Positions 49,501-57,418 of a stretch of 64,000 nt of DNA are shown here, in pieces (position 1 is the stretch's first letter; every line of letters begins with the position of its first letter). Location of the stretch: NCBI GenBank assembly GCA_949775045.1, contig OX459105.1:10431398-10495397 (forward strand), given 5' to 3'. The stretch comes from Metridium senile. Taxonomy: Eukaryota > Cnidaria > Anthozoa > Actiniaria > Metridiidae. The notes beneath the pieces were generated by a model. That model ran no database searches. It was not told where the DNA came from and saw only the letters and a program-made list of their open reading frames with translations. The position numbers and the translations under genes were made by a program.

Positions 49501-52500
49501 GAAATTTGGGCTGACGAGCCTCGTTTTCATGTTTTTGGTAAATTTCAAATGCTGATAACTTTGCAGTGATTTGATATATGACAACATAACCCTACCAAAT
49601 TACTAATTTAGAAATGCTCTTTCTTGTAAGTGAAAAATATTTTTGAAATATTTTATTGTTCGTGGTGTCCTTTATGCTAATAGGGTCTATAAGATACCTC
49701 TATTACTAATTTGCATATTTACAGTAAATGTATGGAGTCGCGAAATATCCTTTCGCTGTGCCTCAAATATACAATAATAAAGACTTTTTTTACGTAGATA
49801 GTTGTGTATAACTGTTTTCTAGTCTGTGACCGAGTTTTAGCTCAATGAAAATACGAAAATACATGTAACATTGGAAAATTATTTGTCAATTATGGTCAAT
49901 CCATGCTAAGTAATTTACTAATTATGCTACCTCTATACTAATTGATATACCATATAAGGAAACTACATAGCATCAGCACATGCCGTACAATTTAATGCAT
50001 GCAATTATTCTAATTGATAATTTGCCATAATAACAAGATACCGCTATACAATAATTTATTTGCTAAAGGAGGTGCTACTTTAGGGAGTGACTTCCCATAT
50101 AAGGAACCTCTAAAGTAAGTGACTTCCCATATAAGGAACCTCTATAGTGAAAGATTTCCCATATAAGGTACCTCTATAGTAAAAGATTTCCCATATAAGG
50201 TACCTCTATAGTAAACGACTTCCCATATAAGGTACCTCTATAGTAAATGACTTCCCATATAAGGTACCTCTATAGTAAATGACTTCCCATATAAGGTAGC
50301 TCTTAAATAAAAGACTTCCCATATAAGGTACCTCTATAGTAAGTGACTTCCCATATAAGGTAGCTCTTAAACAAAAGACTTCCCATATACGGAACCGCTG
50401 TAGTATACGTAAGTGACTTCCCATATAAGGAACCTCTATAGTAAGTGACTTCCCATATAAGGTACCTCTTTAATAGAAGACTTCCCATATACGGTACCGC
50501 TATAGTAATTAAATTACCAAATATGGAGCCTCTAGGCAAACTCAATTTGCTATATAAGGAGCCTAAATATGATACCTTTTCATACTGAACAACAATAGCT
50601 AATTAGCGATATATTAACTGGCCACTGTAATGAGTCGCTGGGAGTGATGAGTATACTGATGATGAAATTACAAGGTGGCCATTCTGCTTAACACTACTCA
50701 GAAATCAGTAACCGCTGAAAATCGTTATACACTTACACAAGGTCTTTTTCTTCTTGGACACGAAAGAATATGTCAAGCGGCAGAAGAACTCATTCAGGTG
50801 AGGGAAAACAACTGAACATAATGTATATTTATAGCGACAGTGTTGTACATGTTTGATAGGTCCAACTGAAACTAGAACAAGCATTGTTTAATATAAATAG
50901 TTCAGCCTTAATATTTACAAACGTATTTACTCGAATAAGCGCCGCGGCGCTTAAAAAATCATACTCGATCTCACGTCACTGTCCCCTTCTTGATCAAAAC
51001 TACGAATATTGGGGAGATAACTTAATGGGCGAGCGGTGAAATATAAATACTTTTAACTGAAAAATATAGCTTTTGATAAATGCTGTTCTAGGGTAACCTT
51101 ATCAGAGTTGAAATGCAGCGCTTATTCGAAGACGGTAAATACGGTACATAAACGTTTTTCATATTCTAATTTCAGAATAGCTAATTACAATTGCAAGATA
51201 ATATATATATAAAAAAAAATTTGATTTGAAAGAAGAGAGCTATTATATACTTAGATTGTCATTCAGTTTTTTGTAGATTCGTATATATTTTGTATCTATG
51301 TTATGATGACAAATAATATAAAACGAAAACTAAACTAATCAAAGTGTGGCACACGAGGTTGATTTGATTTTTTAGCTACTTATGAGTCATCTGAGTAACA
51401 ATTTGTTACCATGATAACCAACTATTTTATATTACTGTATATTAATCTTTCCAGAGAATGTTGATAATTAACTGTCGTTGCGAAAATGCCAAAGAAAAAT
51501 ATGGCACAGAGAAAAATATATCAATTTTTGTAAGAACTCTTTTGAAAATGAACTAACATAACAAAGTGTGAATGAACTAAAAAAAAACAATGTGCTTTTT
51601 TTTTACTCCGACGAAGGGCTAAAGCTCGAAACGTCAGTAAAGTTAAGTCTACATTTTTTACGGTGTTACAAATTTCATTATATTACCTATCGTTTATATC
51701 AAACACCAACACAGCCTATACTTGCTACTTGCTAGTTTCCAATTAAAAAAACAATGCACCCTTTTCAAATACATATCGTATATATAAGGAAGGGAAAACA
51801 AGGGCGGCCAAGGACATCGAATGTCACACTTTTTCGCTATTTTTATGAAATGGGGTTCTCTAGGGGGCTGTTTATATGAAAGCGAGTTGTCTCTGCTAGC
51901 CGGGATACCTCTTTTGTTTTGTATTCCCCGGGGGACTCAAAACAATAGAGTTATCCCGGCTAGCAGGGACAACTCGCCTTCATATAAACAGCCCCTAGCT
52001 ATAGCGGTTTAACTGGGCCGGGCTAGTCCTAATCTCTCGATAACACATTAATTGGCAAGTGTAGCGATGTGGCCATGAAATTCATATGTTCTAGACTAAA
52101 ACTATACATGGGTTACACGTAGTCCCCTGCGCTACTAGAGTGATTTTCATTTGACCATGAAAGAAAAATGACTATTTAGTTCGTATACTTGTTGGTAAAG
52201 AACTAAACTGAGAACAATAGATTCAGAGTGTGGTAACAACTATTAGTTTGCCAATTCTTTCACGGTCATATGAAAATCACTCTAGCTTGTAGGCTTAGCT
52301 TTTCACTTCAAGCTTAAGGTTGACATAGTTCTAGGAAATGTAATATCAATGGTAATTTGTATGGTGTACGTAGTAGAAATAGATGAATGATATTAACTAT
52401 ATGGATGAATGGATGATCGATTTTATACCATAAATGAACGGACTAAAATACATGCAAAACCTTACTGAACGTATTTCGCATTTGTGCTTTTATCCCAACA

Positions 52501-52707
52501 GAAATGTCCTTCCAAGAGTCAATCAATAATTTACAGAGAGAAATCATTCGCTTGAGACAAGAGAAAAAGTTGGTGAGAAAGAAAGTCTCCGAGACAGTAG
52601 CAGATATGGTGTACTACTGCAAACGCCACGCCAAAAACGACTACTTTTTACAGGAGAACCACTCTAATAATCCTTATCGTGAAGGCAAGCAGTGCTCACT
52701 AATGTAG
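43560..52707 (+). CDS. unrecognised multi-exon gene, acylation-like N-terminus and CAAX-like end
   Basis: Supported exons: 43560-43869, 46227-46603, 50702-50797, 52537-52707, with a likely exon near 47637-47712. Exons 1-2 join in phase, and 50702-50797 joins 52537-52707 in phase using the internal acceptor TTTACAG. The product starts MGVCSSCF (Gly2, Ser6, Cys4/Cys7: N-myristoylation/palmitoylation pattern). Exon 1 contains a duplicated block around VTEPRKRKDS and SREK. Exon 2 is basic and Ser-rich, with NWEDQFESRRAQKLAPRPK. The last exon is a charged amphipathic coiled coil (REIIRLRQEKKLVRKK) ending QCSLM, a CAAX box with terminal Met favouring farnesylation. I infer a membrane-tethered scaffold. 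The family is not recognised. The phase of the middle exon does not fit exon 2, so at least one exon is missing or mis-set. An upstream ATG at 43485 is in frame but lies before the better MGVC start. Confidence 0.6.
44084..44877. repeat. 397-bp tandem direct duplication
   Basis: CATCCAGCATGAGGCAAATT starts both copies (44084 and 44481), and the whole 397 bp is repeated almost without change. Each copy holds a foldback (TTTGTCTTTTACTAAATTTC / complement) and a family H MITE. The identity implies a recent event, in intron 1 of the 43560 gene. Confidence 0.9.
44910..45070. mobile_element. MITE-like element with CTATTAAGCGGTCACC repeats
   Basis: ACCTCTATTAAGCGGTCACC near the left and GGTGACCGCTTAAAT at the right are inverted, with further CCGCTTAATAGAGG units between. 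Similar in style to 3845-4035. Confidence 0.6.
45258..45697. mobile_element. 440-bp foldback element
   Basis: TTAAAGTGCATAT / ATATGCACTTTAA ends. The arms continue through TTTAATCGTGATTTCGATAT and GACGTCA-containing segments to the centre near 45470-45500. Confidence 0.75.
45700..45835. mobile_element. SINE-tail-like fragment
   Basis: AATAATTATAATAATGG followed by CTTATATAGCGCATTTCC and CTCAATGCGCTTAC; resembles the tail of the SINE at 17280-17670 and the patch at 42688-42775. Confidence 0.5.
47295..47525. mobile_element. inverted element with GGCTCCGAAACGTCAGA ends
   Basis: TCTGACGTTTCGGAGCC on the left and GGCTCCGAAACGTCAGA on the right, with GATAATGGAGC next to each, and long inverted arms (TTACATTACTGTTATTATTC). 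Confidence 0.75.
47772..48662. promoter_or_regulatory. intronic CArG-box array 1, 15 exact sites
   Basis: Tandem repeat of seven units (113-131 bp) plus a partial one. Each full unit carries two exact CC(A/T)6GG boxes whose starts are 33 bp apart. First boxes at 47772, 47885, 48016, 48147, 48276, 48403, 48530; second boxes at 47805, 47918, 48049, 48180, 48309, 48436, 48563; a lone box at 48653. Forms are CCATATATGG, CCATATAAGG and CCATATTTGG, usually followed by CACCTC. CArG boxes bind SRF/MADS proteins in animals. The sequence match is direct; binding and activity are inferred. Two different sites in each unit also have TACGACGTCATAACAT (CRE-like ACGTCA) nearby. Confidence 0.7.
49145..49360. 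mobile_element. MITE family G, copy 1 (right end lost)
   Basis: ATTTACTTGAATAAGCGCCG start and internal CAAGAAGGGGACAGTGAGAT shared, inverted or direct, with 50925-51150 and 53140-53392. Confidence 0.7.
49950..50526. promoter_or_regulatory. intronic CArG-box array 2, 13 exact sites at 32-bp pitch
   Basis: After an isolated box at 49950, exact CCATATAAGG boxes start at 50095, 50127, 50159, 50191, 50223, 50255, 50287, 50319, 50351, 50421 and 50453. CCAAATATGG, the form known from skeletal actin promoters, is at 50517. Two degenerate boxes (CCATATACGG) at 50383 and 50485 keep the pitch. Each box is in ACTTCCCATATAAGGTACCTCT or similar, so the CTTCC (ETS-like GGAAG on the minus strand) directly abuts the CArG box, the classical ternary-complex-factor arrangement. 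32 bp is not a multiple of three, which argues against coding use. Confidence 0.7.
50925..51150. mobile_element. MITE family G, copy 2
   Basis: ATTTACTCGAATAAGCGCCG at the left and GCAGCGCTTATTCGAAGACG then GTAAATACGGTA at the right. Contains TCACTGTCCCCTTCTTGATC. In the last intron of the 43560 gene. Confidence 0.75.
51600..51725. mobile_element. element end with CTCGAAACGTCAGTAAAG
   Basis: CGACGAAGGGCTAAAGCTCG followed by AAACGTCAGTAAAGTTAAGT and ACGGTGTTACAAATTTC. The same block recurs, in both orientations, at 52735-52950. Confidence 0.7.
51861..51998. mobile_element. foldback element, 138 bp
   Basis: TAGGGGGCTGTTTATATGAA and TTCATATAAACAGCCCCTA are inverted; GCTAGCCGGGATA / TTATCCCGGCTAGC lie inside. 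Confidence 0.75.
52136..52285. mobile_element. foldback with AGAGTGATTTTCATTTGACC arms
   Basis: AGAGTGATTTTCATTTGACC at the left; GGTCATATGAAAATCACTCT at the right. In the last intron of the 43560 gene. Confidence 0.7.
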
Positions 52708-52734
52708 AGGACCACTTTATATTATTATGATAGG

Positions 52735-52950
52735 TAATATAACTGATGAAATTTGTAACACCATAAAACAGATTGACTTAACTTTACTGACGTTTCGAGT
52801 TTAGCCCTTCGTCGAAGTTGAATACTACGACGAAGGGCTAAAGCTCGAAACGTCAGTAAAGTTAAGTCAACACTGATTTTTTACGGTGTTACAATTTTCA
52901 TTATATTACCTATCGTTTATATCAAACACCGACGCAGCCTATACTAGTTT
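52735..52950. mobile_element. inverted pair of CGAAACGTCAG element ends
   Basis: ACTTTACTGACGTTTCGAG (minus orientation) and CTCGAAACGTCAGTAAAGTT (plus) face each other around 52825, and ATGAAATTTGTAACACC / GGTGTTACAATTTTCAT form the outer arms. Confidence 0.75.
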
Positions 52951-53139
52951 ACTCGCTAGTTTCCATTTATACTATTTGTGAGTTGCATGTGATCACCCAC
53001 ACTCACCAACAACACTTTCATCTGGGTTTATTTAAACCAGGTCCTGCTGATATGAATAATATAAATATTTGATTGTGAAGCGCATTGAGCGCTATTTATT
53101 GATAAAAGTATATTTATTTAATAATGATACAATTAAACA

Positions 53140-53392
53140 GCATTTACTCGAATAAGCGCCGCGGCGTCTCGATCTCACTGTCCCCTTCTTGATCAGAACT
53201 ACGAAGATTGGGGACTAACTTAACCGACGAGCAGTGAAATATAATGAATTTGAACTGAAGAATATATAGCTTTAATTTGATAAAAAAAATTATTTTGAAT
53301 ATTGTTCTGGAGTAACATTGTAGCGTTAAAATGCGGCGCTACTTCGAGGGCGGCGCTTGGCCATGGGGCGGCACTTATTCGAGCAAATACGG
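53140..53392. mobile_element. MITE family G, copy 3
   Basis: CATTTACTCGAATAAGCGCC at the left and GCGGCACTTATTCGAGCAAA then TACGGT at the right, with the shared ACTGTCCCCTTCTTGATC core. Confidence 0.8.
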
Positions 53393-53774
53393 TCACTATT
53401 ATTGAAAAAACTACATGTTTTTGAATTACAGTTTTGAAATGCGCTACTGATGATACCAGTCCATAAAATGTGGAATGCGCTATGGTTCTATTATAGTACT
53501 TTGATGATTATATTTACTATATTTATATTTAGATGTTTTTAAAATGTATTTGTCGTGTTTTAGATTAGAATTTGTTTCATTGGCTGTGATAAACCTGCCA
53601 TGGTTTATCGTAAAAATAACTATCTTTTAGATTTTAAATAAGTTTTAAAAGTGATAGAGAAAATTCAGTTGGACTATGAGATAAAATTGAATATTTACCA
53701 ACAAATAGTAGATATTTCGATACTCCAGTTATACGCGTTATCTTGCACAACAGTTACTGTTCCGTTAATTTGAT

Positions 53775-54085
53775 AAAGGGCAAATTTGCACAGCTAAACT
53801 AAACCTCGATTTCTAGTCAAAATATTTACAGACTGCAAGCTAGCAAAGCAGGAAAAATGTTTTCGCTTAACAATAGAAAACACATTTGAACTGATTTACT
53901 AGAAATTGAGGGTATCGATGTGCAAATCTAGGAATTGAGGCTATCGATGTGCAAATCTAGGAATTGAGGGTATCGATGTGCAAATCTAGGAATTGAGGCT
54001 ATCGATCAGAAATACGGGATCACGAGTAAAAAATATATACCATGTCACAACCCTGAGTACAGCGGTGCTAGATAATTTGAAACTG
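53775..54085. mobile_element. MITE family H, diverged copy
   Basis: GATAAAGGGCAAATTTGCACAG at the left and AGCGGTGCTAGATAATTTGAAAC at the right resemble 32580-32805. A GATGTGCAAATCTAGGAATTG unit is tandemly repeated inside. Confidence 0.55.
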
Positions 54086-54560
54086 ATCTACTGGGTAGTA
54101 AACGTTGCAAATCAACCAGATACACCGGCCCTGTGTATTAGAGATTAGTTTTATGTTGCTTTGTTGACATTTGTGAATCTGATGGTTTGTAACGTAACAG
54201 AAGTTATAAAGAGGATGCTAATGGGGTAAACAGTTGACTGAGGTTAGGCTCCAAAAATTAACAGTTAACTGAGATTATAGGCCCCAAAATTAGTAGTTGA
54301 CTGAGATTTAATTGGGTACCCCCATAAGCACCCTCTATAAAGTGTAAAACGCTAAATACAGCATAATATAAGCTAATTCAAGAAATCCCTCAGTGCTCCA
54401 GAGAACCAGCCAGAACAATTCATCTCTTATACAGACAAGGGACCACATTGTACTCATGGTTCTGGATACCATCTGCTATTAATTGTTGTTGCCGATTAAT
54501 TATTGTTTTCCTTCGGAAATTTTCAGAGATTTTTTCTGTGTAGTTTTAAGTACATTTTAG

Positions 54561-54835
54561 GTACTTCTCATTAACCCGTAAAAAATAATATTCAATTTAT
54601 TAGTTAAAGCGTGACACGGGTTAATGAGAACCGCTGTGTTAAACTATTTTTTTACGTTTTTCTGGGTATTTTTAAGTACATTTTAGGTACTTCTCATTAA
54701 CCCGTGAAAAAAAAAAAAGTTTGTTAAAGCGTGATATTAAAATAGCAGCAAAAGAACACACGGGTCACACAGAGGAATTAAGGTGCATTAAAGAGTGATA
54801 GACTAAAGAGTGTTTCACGGGTTAATGAGAACTCC
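54561..54835. mobile_element. foldback family F, copies 2 and 3
   Basis: 54561-54636 and 54689-54835 each begin CTTCTCATTAACCCGT and end CGGGTTAATGAGAA; both are preceded by TTTTAAGTACATTTTAGGTA, so they are also direct repeats of each other. Confidence 0.75.
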
Positions 54836-55180
54836 TCTGTTAAACTATTTATATTTTCATGACATAGATAAATGTAATTTTATCTGAATACTGAAAGAAA
54901 GTAAAAATTAAAAAAAAAAGGAAATAAATAAATATAAAAAGGAAAAAAATGTTTTCCTTGACTGTTAGCCTGAGAAAACAGACTTTCTAATTTCGCTCCT
55001 CTTCCCCCACCGATGTAGCACTCTATGGCTTCATTGACCATGTATGTCGTTTCGTTCACTCAGTCTGCCCATTAAAATGTTCTTTGTTTTTATACCGGTC
55101 TATAAATTATGGTTTTGTGTGCAGTTGTGCGTTGTTCTGCATGTAGCATTCTATGGCTTAGTTCATTGACCATGTATTTA

Positions 55181-55418
55181 TACACCTACTTGCAGTAAGG
55201 TTGTCATACAAAAATATACATTTGTTATAAAGAAAATAGAACATTTGTGATTTAGTAAGATAGGAATTGCATTGATTAAAAGACAAAAGAAGATCACCCA
55301 AGCTGAACTCTCTCTTTTGTCTTTTAATTAATTCCATTCGCACTAAATCACAAATGTTCTATTTTCTTTGTGACAAATGTTCTATTTTGTATGACAACCT
55401 TACTGCAAGTAGGTGTAT
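55181..55418. mobile_element. MITE with TACACCTACTTGCAGTAAGG ends
   Basis: Near-perfect arms of about 110 bp running from TACACCTACTTGCAGTAAGG to CCTTACTGCAAGTAGGTGTA, with AGAACATTTGTGATTTAG pairing inside. The termini (TACACCTA) resemble family B, suggesting the same transposase class. Confidence 0.85.
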
Positions 55419-55874
55419 CTACATGTGGCATTCTATGGCTTCATTGACCACGTAATAGTCTACCTTTCCCTAATTAATTCGCAACAAAGGATCATGATTC
55501 TTTACGCTAAAACTCTGTTATGTTATAAAAGTATAATTTTGGAACATCACTGATTCTCCAAAGAACATTTGTTTACATAAAATATTGAAATAGTGATGAA
55601 AAATTTAAGCGCGAAAACAAAATAAGCAAAACAACAATAAATTATTTTTTACAAGAGGAACTTACAGGGTTCATACAGAAGTGAACTTCATGTTTCTTTA
55701 CAAAGGGACTTTTGAATGGAATAAGACAAAAGAGGGAGAAAAACGGAACAAATTATTGTTATTTCAATAACAAAATATAAATAATAACGAAACTTCGAAC
55801 CATCACCGAAGTAGAAAATTCTACTGAGATACTAAGCTCACACTGACTACCTTTCGAATCCCGGCAACCAACAT

Positions 55875-56025
55875 AGAGCAGTTTTCGTACGACTGTAAAA
55901 CGGACATGCAGTGCCGTGACTGCGTCACTGCCGTGGTTTCTATAAAAACGTTAGAATTTTCTGCCGTATCTGTGCCGTGCGGTGACCGTGCCTTTTTCAG
56001 TTATACGAAAACCGCTCTAAAGTTT
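55875..56025. mobile_element. foldback with AGAGCAGTTTTCGTAC arms
   Basis: AGAGCAGTTTTCGTACGACTG and TTATACGAAAACCGCTCTA are inverted; the interior is rich in GTGCCGTG repeats. Confidence 0.6.
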
Positions 56026-56444
56026 TTTAGCCAATGAAAGAAACGTACGTTAGGAAAGATTTTAAAGTGCGTTCTCATTGGTCGAAAATTCAGAAGGCGG
56101 GGAAGAGCTCATTAGAGAGCGGGAAACTGAAAAGAAGCTGGAATTCTGCACGTGCAAATGTGCGGAAACATTGCAAATTTTGTAAACAAAAATGAAACTA
56201 TAAAAAAAATAATAAGCAGACAATTTTATTCACAAACGAACTAGAAACACCCACTTTATTCTTCAATTTACACAAATGTTGAACATTTAGTCCTATTTTA
56301 TACCTATTTCTTTATTACAAAAATATCCAAACTAAAAGTTTTCAACGACGCTGTTTTTTAACCGTGGACTATAAGTCCACGAGTTCTTACTTAGTGAACG
56401 AGTTCATACGTTAAGGAATACTTCGAAAATACAGTTATTATAGA

Positions 56445-56985
56445 CGGAATCCCAAATATGGCAACCAGCTATTGTTGACACGGGTGAAAAACGCACTGCG
56501 CACTCTCGGAAGACGGTCGTGTTTACAATAAAACCATTGGAGATTTACCTTTAAATTTAAATCTTTAAAGTTAAGAAAGTTCGTGGAAAGTTAGTGTTTA
56601 TTTTTTCCTAACACATCACATTAGTTGTTTTCTTTCCCTGGTCAAATAATACAAGAGAAATTGGCATAATACATAACCACACAAAACCCTTCGTAAAATC
56701 TTTAGTTAGTCTTCAATCTCGTACCAAGCGCCCGCGTTACTTTTGGTCTGCGACAAAGAACGTTCTTTGTCGCAGACCAAAAGTAACGTGGGCGCTGGGT
56801 ACGAGGTTGGTTAGTCTTTTGCTTTGATTACGCATGCGCCGTGCGTTTTTCACCCGTGTCGCTATTTTTCTCGACTGGTTAGCCTCGTGTTCAAGTTGGA
56901 ACACAATAGTTTTTACATGTATGAGAGGCTAGCAAGTCAAGAAGAAAGGTTATTTGAAATTGGTCGCCATTTTATTTTTTTTATA
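56445..56985. mobile_element. foldback family K, copy 2
   Basis: CCCAAATATGGCAACCAGCT on the left and TTGGTCGCCATTTTATTTTT on the right, with GTTGGAACACAATAG and GTATGAGAGGCTAGC as in 33486-33640. It contains the perfect palindrome at 56718-56805. Confidence 0.6.
56718..56805. repeat. 88-bp palindrome with no spacer
   Basis: CTCGTACCAAGCGCCCGCGT on the left pairs with ACGTGGGCGCTGGGTACGAG on the right. The arms meet directly at AAAGAACGTTCTTT (about 56761), with only two or three mismatches. Confidence 0.85.
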
Positions 56986-57418
56986 CTGTGTATGCTAAGT
57001 GTTTCATTCAGTGAAGCCTTTTGCTATTGACCTAAATGTTTCTTGAAAACGTAGTTGTGAAGTACAAACAGATCAAATGTGTCTAAGCTTTTTTCAGTGA
57101 GTGACTATAAACCGTGTGTTTTAAAGGCCTGGCTAAACTAGGATACATGTAGCGCGTCGTTCCAGCTAAGGGAAAGGAACCTCTGCTCGTACAGGGTACC
57201 TGATTGATTCAGTGAAATATGAATTTGAAGAACAAATACCACAAACACGAGATGCAGTAACAGTGCATAGTATTGCTCCTTGAATCGCAAAAGAAATAAA
57301 CAGTCAATTTTCGTATCCAAGGCAACGTGCCATGGCAAAGGTATCTCTAGAGTAACGGACCTCATAACAAGGAAAAGTAAAATGGCCGTCTCCAAGGAGA
57401 TGAGCTCGTGACAAAGTC

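Larger units (their letters stand above)
52708..57418. other. 4.7-kb intergenic region dominated by MITEs
   Basis: Lies between the 43560 gene and the RANBP3 3' end. No coding region or conserved peptide is visible. It holds the repeats listed below and short direct repeats at 53925-54010 (GAATTGAGGSTATCGATGTG). RANBP3's 3' UTR should occupy the right end. Confidence 0.5.

Noticed and set aside
50095..50526. Regular 32-bp direct repeats resembling a CRISPR array
   Set aside because: Eukaryotic intron, no unique spacers between repeats, no cas genes; it is a simple tandem repeat.
52502..52536. Alternative start of the last exon of the 43560 gene at the first AG
   Set aside because: That junction puts the upstream exon out of frame and meets a stop after about 17 codons; the acceptor at 52536 keeps the coiled-coil frame.
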